Of a stretch of 64,000 bases of DNA, positions 45,105 through 54,312 are shown one piece after another (position 1 is the stretch's first letter; every line of letters starts with the position of its first letter). A model generated the notes under the pieces. It saw only the letters and a program-made list of their open reading frames with translations, was not told the origin of the DNA and ran no database searches. The DNA comes from Flammeovirga yaeyamensis (GTDB lineage: Bacteria; Bacteroidota; Bacteroidia; Cytophagales; Flammeovirgaceae). A program made the translations under genes and the position numbers. The stretch is from the NCBI RefSeq assembly GCF_018736045.1, contig NZ_CP076132.1:4387501-4451500 (forward strand), given 5' to 3'.

Positions 45105-46110
45105 TTACAACAGCTTCTTCAACGTCTCTGCATCAGGTAAAGCTTCTTTGAATTTTTGAGGAAGTGTTTCTGATGTTATGAAAGTAGATACACCCATTGG
45201 TTTTGATAAATCTCTAAAGCTGTATTCTACTTTTTTATTTTTTTTTCTTTACAGAGTATAATCCCTATTGATGAATTTTCGTGAGGTTGTTTCACCAAAT
45301 CATCTAAAGCCGATAAATAGAAATTCATTTTCCCAACATATTCGGGCTTGAACTTTCCTTTTTTCAATTCAAAAGCGACCAAAGCCTGTAAACTTCTGTG
45401 ATAAAAAAGTAAGTCTATAAAATATTCATCCTCCTCAACCACTAACCTGTATTGATTTCCCATAAAGGTAAAATCAGCCCCTAAAGACATTAAAAACTTT
45501 CTGATGTTCTGAACAATTTCTCCTTCCAAAACCCTTTCGTCAATTTCATCATCTGCATCTTCCACATTTACAAAATCTAATAAGTACTGATCTTTAAATG
45601 ATCTTAATGCTTTATTAGACAATTCTTGAGTCATGGTTTGCTCAAAATTATTGGGTAGTTTCATTTTGTAAATGGGATTGATTCTTTATTTCAGTACGAA
45701 GATGACGAACAGACCAAAAGTTTTGAGCTGTTTTGTGGATGTAGTACCATTTTGCTTTGTCATCTCCAATACTTAAGATTTCAAAATGTTTTGAAAATGA
45801 TATAGATAAAAATACTTTTAAATCTACTTCACTCAATTGGTTCGACAGTGTCGAACTAATTGCATTTTCTTTATTTTCCAATTTGGTCGTCAGTGACGAC
45901 CGAATTGAAGGTGATATATTCCATTTATTAAAAAAACGACGCATCTTCTTAATATTCTCTGCAGAAAACCCTCTTAAACCAGATACTTCTTGCTGAAGCT
46001 TAGAAGAAATATCCTCCAATACTTTTGCTCCCCATTTATTATTTTGAAACTCTATCTCTACCAATTCCCCAATACTAAAATATAGACGTATCTTTTATAT
46101 TCATTTGTAC
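45105..46110 (-). pseudogene. Broken DUF1016/YhcG-type PD-(D/E)XK nuclease
   Basis: Three consecutive pieces in different frames match one DUF1016 protein: the N-part (frame ending 45648: NNKWGAKVLEDISSKLQQEV, GLRGFSAENIKKMRRFFNKW), the nuclease part (45227-45664: NQYRLVVEEDEYFIDLLFYH, VAFELKKGKFKPEYVGKMNF, IGIILCKEK) and a C-terminal tail (45105-45226: VEYSFRDLSKPMGVSTF, LPQKFKEALPDAETLKKLL). The second break is explained by one extra A in an A9 run. The first lies near CAATCCCATT. The true N-terminus before LYFSIGELVE is lost (in-frame stop). The family is often found near restriction or mobile genes; here it is dead. Confidence 0.8.
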
Positions 46111-46617
46111 TGAAGAATTTAGTTTTTAAAAAGTAAGATAAGGTAATAAGAAAGTTGTTTTGATTAAAGTACATCAAAATTAAATTTCTATTTCATTGTT
46201 GATAATTAACGAATGTAATTTTGTACATTGTTTACATAAGAAAACTGAACTAGATAATGAAGGAAGTATCAATTAATAAGACTTTACAAAAAGTATCTAA
46301 CCAATTAGATATAATCAAACATGAGTTTTAAATTCATAATTAAGAATAAACCTAATATACTTTTCTTATCCAGACGTAGATTAAAATGAAATCAAATTGG
46401 AGGTTACTAAATACGGCAGTTTATATAACCCTTTTGTATTAGGAGTAAAAACAGGTAACTACAGAAAGGTTTATTTTTTTTCAGTACAGTATGTGTATTG
46501 TTTCTTCAGAAAAAATTGAAATAGTATAAAGCTTTGGAAAAGGAGCAGTTTAATAAGTTTCAAAAGAAATTGAGGAAGGAGAATTGAATTATATTATTTC
46601 TTATAAGAAAACTAAAT
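46111..46617 (+). other. AT-rich region with gene fragments
   Basis: No intact gene. A 24-codon frame from 46258 (MKEVSINKTLQKVSNQLDII...) and a 43-codon stretch without start near 46392-46523 (NEIKLEVTKYGSLYNPFVLG, VKTGNYRKVYFFSVQYVYCF) look like debris of former genes. With the broken DUF1016 gene this indicates a decayed island. Confidence 0.4.
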
Positions 46618-48150
46618 ATGTTACAAAGGGACTTAGAAATTTTAAGACATTACTTAGGAGTAGACCTATTAAGATATACTATTAATTATCCTAATCTTCA
46701 AGAAGGTGATAATTTAGAAAAACTGGACTTGAATAATCATCAAGAAATTGTTTTAGAGAGGTTATCTTCTTTAATCAGAAAAATCAGGCTTGATTATATT
46801 GATAATAAAGGGATTGGAGATGGTGTAGAACACCAATTACATCGTATAAACCCTACTTTATTTGTTAACTTTAGGAAATTATGTGGAGGAGAAGATTATA
46901 AATCAAAATGGGAAAATGATGCTGTAATGCAATTTCTTTTTTTAGCAGCACGTAAAAATTATCCAATCCTTTTAATTAACAACCAAAGTGCATTCAAACA
47001 GCAACCTATATTTAGTGATAGTCAGGCATCATATGAGGAATTTATCAGAATTGTTAAAGATGATATTCTAAATAATTTAACTAATGGTAAGGAAGGGTTT
47101 GATTATAGATTTCAATTTACAACACAATGTGGTTTTAAATCATTAAAGCAAGTATCATCAGCTTATAATACAATCATCATAAGATCATTTATGAACTGTT
47201 GTAATGAAATGTTTTATGATTTTGATTCATTAATGACTGAAATTGAAAAAAGTATTTCACTACTACGAGATTTAGCAAGAAAAAAAGAGGTTGAATTTAA
47301 ATCTTATGTATGCTTAAGAGGAATATCGTTTTTAAATTTTAAAGAGCTTAACTTAAGGAATGCACAATTAAAACAACTACCATCTTTATCAGCCTTAGGT
47401 ATTCACACAAAAAGTGTAGGTGTAAAACATACAACTCATATATCAGGAGGAATATTGAAGGTTATTCATAATACCAGAATTGAAGCATTAGATAGTGATG
47501 TTAGTAACGGATTAACTAATGATCAACATGACCATCAAAATAAAATTGTAGATGCATTTAAATTTGCATTAATCTTTGCTTATAATGAAACTGATGGTAT
47601 TTCCGCATGTATTTTTGAATCTGGTTTTCCATTACTTGATTTAGAGTATATATCAAATAGAGACCGTCCTAAGAAGTATTATAGGGTTAAATCTGAGGAT
47701 ATCCCCAAAATTATAGAATGGTTTGATCTATTTTATAATAATGATATTAAAAGCCTAGAAATTACTTTGAAAAGACTTGAGTCTGCCATATTTGCTAATA
47801 AGACTCCTGAAGATTCAATTGTAGACGCTTTTATTGCATGGGAAAGCATGTTTAGTGGTCGCGGTGACACAACAATTAAAGTTACAGGATCAATAGCTAA
47901 ATTCTTAAAGAATGATTTTACTGAGCGAGAAAATCTTTATAAAGAACTGAAAAAGCTTTATAACTTAAGAAGTGAAATTGTTCATGGTAAACCAAAGAAG
48001 AGTAAAGAGTTAGAAAAAGAAAATATCCGTTTTGTTAGAAAAAGGATAATATCAATTGGTATTGAATGTTTGTCTAAACTTCTAAAAGACGAAGATTTAT
48101 TAAAATTAGACCCGGAAAAGAGAGTAAATAAAGTACTATTAATGAATTGA
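46618..48150 (+). CDS. Apea-like HEPN domain protein
   Basis: 510 residues, no signal peptide, strongly AT-rich compared with neighbours. The C-terminal ~120 residues (DAFIAWESMFSGRGDTTIKV, then SIAKFLKNDFTERENLYKEL and LYNLRSEIVHGKPKK) fit the Apea-HEPN family. The Rx4H motif RSEIVH is the RNase signature of many HEPN toxins and defence proteins. The N-terminal 380 residues are unrecognised. It sits in a decayed island next to tRNA-Arg, a common address for defence genes. An RNase or defence role is inference. Confidence 0.6.
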   Translation: MLQRDLEILRHYLGVDLLRYTINYPNLQEGDNLEKLDLNNHQEIVLERLSSLIRKIRLDYIDNKGIGDGVEHQLHRINPTLFVNFRKLCGGEDYKSKWENDAVMQFLFLAARKNYPILLINNQSAFKQQPIFSDSQASYEEFIRIVKDDILNNLTNGKEGFDYRFQFTTQCGFKSLKQVSSAYNTIIIRSFMNCCNEMFYDFDSLMTEIEKSISLLRDLARKKEVEFKSYVCLRGISFLNFKELNLRNAQLKQLPSLSALGIHTKSVGVKHTTHISGGILKVIHNTRIEALDSDVSNGLTNDQHDHQNKIVDAFKFALIFAYNETDGISACIFESGFPLLDLEYISNRDRPKKYYRVKSEDIPKIIEWFDLFYNNDIKSLEITLKRLESAIFANKTPEDSIVDAFIAWESMFSGRGDTTIKVTGSIAKFLKNDFTERENLYKELKKLYNLRSEIVHGKPKKSKELEKENIRFVRKRIISIGIECLSKLLKDEDLLKLDPEKRVNKVLLMN

Positions 48151-48400
48151 TATACTAATTATTTTATTCTTATCTAATTTAAATATTGGACCAATTCTTA
48201 ACGAAAGAAAATGGTAGAAGAAATTCTTAAAAATGCTAGATTGTATGCTGAAGGCAAAAGATTATTTACCTCAGAAAATTAGTTTGTAAGCTCCAACAAA
48301 AAATGCAACCCCATCAACAAACCAATTGCCAACTAAGATTGCATTTTCGAAATAAGGAAATCCCTTCCCTCTTACTTCTTACCTCTTCCCTTATACTGAG
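48151..48400. repeat. Intergenic stretch with degenerate heptamer array
   Basis: A 23-codon frame at 48211-48282 (MVEEILKNARLYAEGKRLFT...) is probably debris. 48364-48392 is a degenerate 7-bp array on the complementary strand (AAGAGGT, AAGAAGT, AAGAGGG), the same type as 18061-18087. Confidence 0.4.
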
Positions 48401-48473
48401 TAGCCCCACCGGGAATCGAACCCAGATCTCAAGCGCCGGAAGCTTACGTACTAATCCGTTGTACTATGGAGCC
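48401..48473 (-). tRNA. tRNA-Arg (anticodon CCG)
   Basis: 73 nt on the minus strand folds as a full cloverleaf: acceptor GGCTCCA / TGGGGCT, D-arm GTAC/GTAC, anticodon stem TAAGC/GCTTG with loop TTCCGGC (anticodon CCG), T-arm CTGGG-TTCGAAT-CCCGG, discriminator A. CCA is not encoded. It reads the rare Arg codon CGG. Its 3' end faces the decayed island, but I found no second copy of that 3' end nearby. Confidence 0.95.
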
Positions 48474-48595
48474 ATTTTTTAAGATTTTGCGAATATACCA
48501 TTTGTAGCGCAATCTATCAACCTCAAAATTTTCTATTTAAGAATAATATGATGTATTTTTATTAAATCTTTCGTCTTCGAACTATAACTCTTTAC

Positions 48596-50341
48596 ATGAC
48601 GTCTGCTTCAATAAAATACTTTTTCATTTTTTCACTCTTACTTTTTACTTCTTCGGTCTCCGCCCAATGGATGAATGCCGAAGTGAATAAAGATGTCTAT
48701 TTACGTGATTATGCTGATCAAAACTCCAGAATTATCATGTCGATGGAAAAGGGGCGTCAGGTGTTGGCTTTACCTATTGGTGAAGAAATGTATATCCGAA
48801 TTTGGGATTTTCAGACGGGCAAGAGAGGATACGCCTATCGCGGGTTCATCACTTTGCAAGATACTTTGATAAAGGCCGAGATTACTGAATTGTCGAATGC
48901 TGGAACGCTACATCGAGGAGGAACAACCCTACATATAGAAAACGAACATCCACAAAATATCAATGTGGAAATCGATCAGATTCCTTACCATCTTCAGCCT
49001 TATCAGGAAATTACTTTAAGAATTAAGAAAGGGAAACACGGACTGTGGATCAGTCGAGATGGTGCCTACCCTTTTTGGGGAAATATCGAATTAGCCGATT
49101 CTGCTGAATATGTATTTAAAGTGGGTTCTGTTGATGAAACACTCACTGCTCACCTTACTCCAATTATCACCACTCAAGATACGGTTCGCATGGAATATCA
49201 TCATGTAGACACCGTAAATGTTACTCCTAAAGTGAGGATTGATACAGCCAAAATTGTTGAAAATAAACACCCTCAGGATTTAGAAAGAGCCAAGTCGAAA
49301 GTAGGACTTAGAGGCTTTGTTCAACTCAACGGAATATTTGATTTTAACGGACTGTCTGATGTCGATCGATTTATTCCTGTAGAAATCCCTGTTGGTGATA
49401 TGAGAAACACTACCGATAGAGGTTTCTACCTAGGAGCTAGACAATCAAGGATCGGTTTTTCATCTCGAATAAAAGCCAAGACAGGCTACCTCAATCTATA
49501 CGTAGAAGGTGATTTTGCTGGAGGGGAAACCAACCAAATGTTTTTCCGATTAAGGCAAGCATACGCCGATTATGGCTACCTCACCGTCGGACAAACATGG
49601 TCTACTTTTTCCGACTTAGAAGCCACTCCACTTACGGTCGATCGAGAAGGACCTAACAGTTCCGTACTCATCCGACAAGGGATGATTCGGTACGAGAAAA
49701 AAGTGGGAGAAGGTGATAACGAATTTGCCGTTTCTGTAGAAACTCCCACCATAGGATTTTCAGACTCCGTTTACATCAGCGAACGGCAACCTGTTCCTGA
49801 TGTGATCTCAAGATATAAACTCACTTATAAAGATGGACACTTTCAGATAGCCGGGTTGTTCAGAGTGTTATCCTACAACAATAACATGAACTCAATATCT
49901 CATAATGTCGGCTTTGGTCTCAACATTAGTGGCAAAAGAGAATTAGGTAGCGAAGATAACCTTCTCTACTTCCAAGGCATCTTTGGAAAAGGTATCAGCC
50001 GATATGTAAGAGGATTTAGAAATCACAATTATGATGCTTTCGAAAGTCCTAACGGAGATATCTTTATTCCTCAAACAGCCGGAGGATACCTCTCTCTAGA
50101 ACATCATTGGTCAAAAAAATTATTTAGTAACATCACAGGGGGAATCACTTGGCTGCAAACTGCAGAGTGGCAACCCGAAGATAGTTATCAAGCAAGTTAC
50201 TATGGATCACTGAATAGCTATTGGTTTGCATTCGACAGAATGCAACTCGGCGTTGGCTACATCTACGGAGTAAGGAGGAATAAGAATTTGGAACATGGGT
50301 ATGCGTCGAGATTGCAGATGTATATACGATATGATATATAA
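48596..50341 (+). CDS. SH3b-domain outer-membrane porin (DcaP-like)
   Basis: 581 residues. Signal peptide ends at VSA-QW. Residues about 24-90 form an SH3b-like domain (NAEVNKDVYLRDYADQNSRI, GKRGYAYRGFI). A small beta domain follows (about 110-180). From about 237 there is a DcaP-type porin barrel (LRGFVQLNGIFDFNGL, GARQSRIGFSSRI, FRLRQAYADYGYLTVGQTWS, MIRYEKKVG), ending LQMYIRYDI. SH3b domains bind peptidoglycan, so the porin may be anchored to the wall. DcaP proteins take up anionic compounds. A paralogue follows. Confidence 0.75.
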   Translation: MTSASIKYFFIFSLLLFTSSVSAQWMNAEVNKDVYLRDYADQNSRIIMSMEKGRQVLALPIGEEMYIRIWDFQTGKRGYAYRGFITLQDTLIKAEITELSNAGTLHRGGTTLHIENEHPQNINVEIDQIPYHLQPYQEITLRIKKGKHGLWISRDGAYPFWGNIELADSAEYVFKVGSVDETLTAHLTPIITTQDTVRMEYHHVDTVNVTPKVRIDTAKIVENKHPQDLERAKSKVGLRGFVQLNGIFDFNGLSDVDRFIPVEIPVGDMRNTTDRGFYLGARQSRIGFSSRIKAKTGYLNLYVEGDFAGGETNQMFFRLRQAYADYGYLTVGQTWSTFSDLEATPLTVDREGPNSSVLIRQGMIRYEKKVGEGDNEFAVSVETPTIGFSDSVYISERQPVPDVISRYKLTYKDGHFQIAGLFRVLSYNNNMNSISHNVGFGLNISGKRELGSEDNLLYFQGIFGKGISRYVRGFRNHNYDAFESPNGDIFIPQTAGGYLSLEHHWSKKLFSNITGGITWLQTAEWQPEDSYQASYYGSLNSYWFAFDRMQLGVGYIYGVRRNKNLEHGYASRLQMYIRYDI

Positions 50342-50629
50342 AGTTAGGAGTTAGGAATTAGGAGTTAGGAGTTGCTGAGTTTATGACCTGTTTTTTAACT
50401 AAGGAACTAAGAAACTAAAGAACTAAGCGGGTTACTTTGATATTAAAAGAGAGGTGACGAAACCCCTCGAAGTAATCTCAGAAAGTTATCGTTTTCTTAA
50501 AAATCTTTTCTTTTCCATATCTCTCGGTTTTCTAATCTTCCATAGCGAGGGGTGTAACTCATCGATACACGAACTATTAGGTAGTAGGTAGTAGGTAGTA
50601 GGTAGTAATTTAAACTTAGTTTAGCTTAG
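50342..50629. repeat. Composite repeat element copy A
   Basis: Starts with a GTTAGGA heptamer array (50343-50372), then GTTGCTGAGTTTATG (50371-50385), an octamer array AACTAAGG (50397-50427), the hairpin block 50434-50471 and GCGAGGGG (50545-50552), and ends with TACACGAACTATTAG (50566-50580) and four GTAGTAG heptamers (50581-50608). Several blocks recur, inverted and in order, at 62200-62457; block 50434-50471 matches 62304-62341 at 33 of 38 positions. Confidence 0.75.
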
Positions 50630-52549
50630 ATGGAATTGTTTTTAAATATAATTGATATCATTATTTCTCCGTCTTCAACGAGGTGGCCTTGGCCCCTCGC
50701 TACACGAACTATTAGAAAAATAAACCACGGTAAACCCGTAAGTTTTGATACTCCAAAGCATCAAAACCTGCTACCTACTACCTACTACTTACTACCTAAA
50801 AAAAACCTGCTACCTGCTACCTGCTACCTACTACCTATTTTCCTCCTCCTCCCACTCTTCTCATCTGCCCAATGGATGCGTACCGACGTCGACCGTGTCA
50901 CCTATCTTCGAAGTGGTGGCGATTATAATAGTCCGGTATTGATGAGGATTGAGCCTGGTCGGGATATTCTTACTCTGCCTTTGGACTCGACTTCTCTGTA
51001 TGTTCGTGCTTGGGATTACCTTTCAGGGAAAAGAGGATATGTGGCCCGAAAAGATATTCAGATCGTAGATGTGTTGGTGAAAGGGGTGCTGACAGCCGAC
51101 ACGACTGACCATAACTCTATGAGAGATGAGGCGATTTTAAGGATTGAAAATGAAGCGAACCAATCCATTATGGTGGAGATCAATCAGCATGCGTATAATC
51201 TTAGGGCGTATGAATCGATTAAACTGAATCTACAGCCTGGGTCTCATGGTTTTTGGACGACTCGAGATGGTGCTTTTCCGTTTTGGGGTGAGTTAAGATT
51301 ACCTGCACATTCGGAAAATATTCTTCAGATAGATATTCAAGACAGTGTTATTATTGCTCAACTTGAACCGATCGTGCATCAAAGAGATACGGTGGTATTG
51401 GAGCAACATCATAATGAGGTCGTCAATTTAAAAGAGATTATTAAGGTCGATACCACGAAGATTGTTGAACAGGTCCATCCACAAGATATCGCTCAGGCAT
51501 CCACATTCTTAGGAATACGTGGCTATGTTAAAATGAATACGCTGGTGGATTTTAACGGATTAACAGCCACCGGAGGTTTTGCTCCTTACAATATTCCTGT
51601 GGGGGAAAGAAATGATCAAGTGGGATATCATATGGATGCTCGACAGTCGAGAATTGGTTGGTCATCACGAATAGAAACAGGAGATGGTTTTATCAGATTC
51701 TATGTAGAAAGTGATTTCGCTGGAGGAGGAACGGGTATCAATAATTTCCGTTTACGACATGCTTATGTGAGTTACGGTTACCTAACGGTGGGTCAGACTT
51801 GGACGACGTTTAACGACTTAGCTACTACTCCACTAACGGTAGATAATGAAGGTCCAAGTAGTGGTTCATCGACAAGACAAGGGTTAATCCGTTATGAGAA
51901 AAAGATTGCCAATACCGAAAATGAATTCGGTGTAAGTATAGAAACTCCCACACGTACATTTACCGATTCTGTGGCAATAGACAGAAGACAGTTTATACCT
52001 GACTTTGCTTGTCGTTATAAATTTGTCCGCGATAATTTGAGTTTACAATCGGCAGGTTTACTTCGATTTATATCAAGTTATAATAGCGATGAGCAGGTGG
52101 TGACAGATGTGGGATTTGGAGCCATGCTTAGTATGTTGATCGATTTGGATATTAAAGAAACACGAAATCATATTTACCTTCAAGCTATCGGAGGAAAAGG
52201 AATTACTCGATACATATCTGCTTTTTCTAATTATCAATTGGATGCTGTCCCTAACCCAAGTGGCGATCTTTTTATTCCTTATACCGTGGGTGGTTATTTA
52301 GCTTTAGAACACTATTTCAGAAAGAATATATTCGTCAATTTTGTAACAGGTTTCTCTTGGATCGACAATGCCGATTTCCAACCGGGAAGTACTTTCGAAA
52401 GAAGTTATTACACCAGTTTAAACTTATTTTGGTTTCCTTTCGATCGTATGAGGTTTGGCACAAGTATCGTTCATGGTGAGCGATTCAATAAAGATCAACA
52501 AAGAGGAGGTGCACAAAGATGGCAGATGTATATTCGTTACGATATCTAA
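50630..52549 (+). CDS. SH3b-domain DcaP-like porin with repeat-derived 5' end
   Basis: 639 residues, paralogue of the preceding porin from SSAQWMRTDVDRVTYLRSG onward (SH3b, middle domain, barrel ending WQMYIRYDI). The first ~80 codons have no counterpart there. They run through a REP-like hairpin (50679-50699), TACACGAACTATTAG (50701-50715), four CTRCTAC-type heptamers (50768-50795), an A8 tract (50798-50805) and four more heptamers (50807-50834), encoding LLPTTYYLLP and LLPATCYLLP before the signal-peptide core FLLLPLFSSAQ. The only in-frame ATG before residue 83 is 50630. Unit length 7 and A8 both allow frame switching. Expression state is uncertain. Confidence 0.7.
   Translation: MELFLNIIDIIISPSSTRWPWPLATRTIRKINHGKPVSFDTPKHQNLLPTTYYLLPKKNLLPATCYLLPIFLLLPLFSSAQWMRTDVDRVTYLRSGGDYNSPVLMRIEPGRDILTLPLDSTSLYVRAWDYLSGKRGYVARKDIQIVDVLVKGVLTADTTDHNSMRDEAILRIENEANQSIMVEINQHAYNLRAYESIKLNLQPGSHGFWTTRDGAFPFWGELRLPAHSENILQIDIQDSVIIAQLEPIVHQRDTVVLEQHHNEVVNLKEIIKVDTTKIVEQVHPQDIAQASTFLGIRGYVKMNTLVDFNGLTATGGFAPYNIPVGERNDQVGYHMDARQSRIGWSSRIETGDGFIRFYVESDFAGGGTGINNFRLRHAYVSYGYLTVGQTWTTFNDLATTPLTVDNEGPSSGSSTRQGLIRYEKKIANTENEFGVSIETPTRTFTDSVAIDRRQFIPDFACRYKFVRDNLSLQSAGLLRFISSYNSDEQVVTDVGFGAMLSMLIDLDIKETRNHIYLQAIGGKGITRYISAFSNYQLDAVPNPSGDLFIPYTVGGYLALEHYFRKNIFVNFVTGFSWIDNADFQPGSTFERSYYTSLNLFWFPFDRMRFGTSIVHGERFNKDQQRGGAQRWQMYIRYDI
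50679..50834. repeat. Partial composite repeat (copy C) inside the porin reading frame
   Basis: Hairpin CGAGG-t-GGCC-tt-GGCC-CCTCG (50679-50699), 15-nt identity with copy A at 50701-50715, and heptamer arrays at 50768-50795 and 50807-50834 split by CTA8C. All within the first 70 codons of the porin frame. Confidence 0.75.
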
Positions 52550-52601
52550 CCATTATCGAATTATTACGTATTAAATTGAGTAATACACAAAACGTATTTC
52601 C

Positions 52602-54311
52602 ATGATAAAAGTACGCACTGCATTTACACTATTATTTGGAGTGATTATCATCTCCCTAATAATTACCACCATGGTCTTTCTAAAGTTACTCGATAACAGA
52701 AAAGGCTTTGGCAGGATGCAGTTTACAAAACATGCGAAGCTACAACTAAGTCATCAGATAGCCGAAAAGAACAACGACCTCTCCTATTTGTTTTCTCAAT
52801 ACCTTCTCACCCAAGAAGCTGACTGGAAAAATCAATATCAACAACTTAAAAATGAGCCTTCAGAAGCATTAGCCGATTACCAAAAGTATCATCTCAAAGA
52901 TACGGTGTTCCGCTTAGCTGAAAGTGAAATTCAACTGCTTCAACTTGCTCAAGAAAAAGATAATTATTTGCGTCAGCTAGAGGCTGATGTATTCAAAGAA
53001 AAATCACCAACATCAGCTATAGAACGATTTTCTGATAATGAAGAGGAATATCAAATAGCTAGAAAACAACTCTTACATCATTTAGAAGATTTTGATGATC
53101 TCATCGAAAATGAAAGCACTAACAAGTGGAATAAAAGTTCGGAAGAGGGCTATTTTTACTTCTATGTATCCCTTTCATTGTTGCTGTCGATCCTTTTGTT
53201 CTCTTGTATATCATTTATCTTAATTCAAAAAAGAGTAAAGCAACAGGAACAGTTGGATCTTCAACTTCAAGAAAATATTAAAGAGATAAAAGCGACCAAG
53301 AACGAGTTAGAAAAGAGCGATGAACGTTTTCAATTGGCCATAAAAGGTAGTAAGGCATTAATATGGGATTTTGATACACAGCAGAAGAAAATCAAATGGT
53401 TTCCAAAGGGAAAGGATTTTCTTGAATATGATGCTGAGGAATTAGGAACTGATCTTCAATTCTTAAAAGACCATATCCATAAAGACGATGTATCCCTTTT
53501 TGATAAGGAGATCAAGGAACATAAAGAAACGAGAAACCCCATTGCTTTTGATGCTCGATTCTATTCAAAAAATAAAGAACTTAGGTGGCTAAGGTGTCAA
53601 GGTCTGCCGGTATTTGATGAAAACACCAAAGCTTTGAATCGTATTGTGGGTACGTTTGTGGATATCACCGATGAATTAAAAGCGGAAGAAAAAATCGTGA
53701 ATGCAGTGCTGGAAACTGAGGACAAGGAAAGAAGTCGAATTGCTAGAGATATTCACGATAGCTTGCAACAAACGATGTCGACTGCCCTGCTTCATTTAGA
53801 AAAAGTGAGGCACCATCAACCGGAATTAAATTCAGAGGAACATTTTCAATTGGGGTATTCCCTTTTAAAAAAATCGATAAAGGAAAGTCGATCTTTGGCA
53901 CATAATCTTATGCCAAAAGTCGTCGAAGAAAATGGCATCGTCCCTGCCCTACAATCCTTAATTACAGCAATGAAAGGATCTACGGATACTCAGATTTCAT
54001 TTTTTGAAAATATCGGCGAAGAACGTCTAAAGCTGAGTTACGAAATTAGTATCTACAGGATTGTTCAGGAGAGTATCAATAATATGATGAAGCATTCGAA
54101 GGCATCAGAATGTACCATACAACTTATGAAATATCCTGACCTTTTGGTGCTTACTATTGAAGACAATGGAGTTGGTTTTGATACTTCAAAAACGGATCAA
54201 TCGTTTGGAATCAATAGTTTAAAAACACGTGCTTCGGCTATCGGTGCCTACCTACAAGTCTCTTCGAATTTGGGTAAAGGGACAGAAATTTTCTTAGAAT
54301 TAGCATTATAA
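52602..54311 (+). CDS. Sensor histidine kinase, NarL-type (HisKA_3)
   Basis: 569 residues. TM helix 1 (about 9-29), a periplasmic helical sensor (30-180), TM helix 2 (about 184-208), a coiled coil (210-240), a PAS domain (about 245-365: AIKGSKALIWDFDTQQKKIK, VGTFVDITDELKAEEKI), the HisKA_3 dimer domain with phosphorylated H385 in SRIARDIHDSLQQTMS, and a HATPase_c domain (NNMMKHSKASECTIQL, IEDNGVGFD, GTEIFLEL). It phosphorylates the response regulator encoded 1 nt downstream. The signal is unknown; proximity suggests the two porins may be targets. Confidence 0.92.
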   Translation: MIKVRTAFTLLFGVIIISLIITTMVFLKLLDNRKGFGRMQFTKHAKLQLSHQIAEKNNDLSYLFSQYLLTQEADWKNQYQQLKNEPSEALADYQKYHLKDTVFRLAESEIQLLQLAQEKDNYLRQLEADVFKEKSPTSAIERFSDNEEEYQIARKQLLHHLEDFDDLIENESTNKWNKSSEEGYFYFYVSLSLLLSILLFSCISFILIQKRVKQQEQLDLQLQENIKEIKATKNELEKSDERFQLAIKGSKALIWDFDTQQKKIKWFPKGKDFLEYDAEELGTDLQFLKDHIHKDDVSLFDKEIKEHKETRNPIAFDARFYSKNKELRWLRCQGLPVFDENTKALNRIVGTFVDITDELKAEEKIVNAVLETEDKERSRIARDIHDSLQQTMSTALLHLEKVRHHQPELNSEEHFQLGYSLLKKSIKESRSLAHNLMPKVVEENGIVPALQSLITAMKGSTDTQISFFENIGEERLKLSYEISIYRIVQESINNMMKHSKASECTIQLMKYPDLLVLTIEDNGVGFDTSKTDQSFGINSLKTRASAIGAYLQVSSNLGKGTEIFLELAL

Positions 54312-54312
54312 T

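Noticed and set aside
48401-48473. tRNA-Arg 3' end as an integrase attachment site
   Set aside because: No second copy of the 3' end sequence was found at 45-46.6 kb and no integrase gene is present.
50581-50834. CRISPR array
   Set aside because: The repeats are 7-bp tandem units without spacers; no cas genes are in the window.
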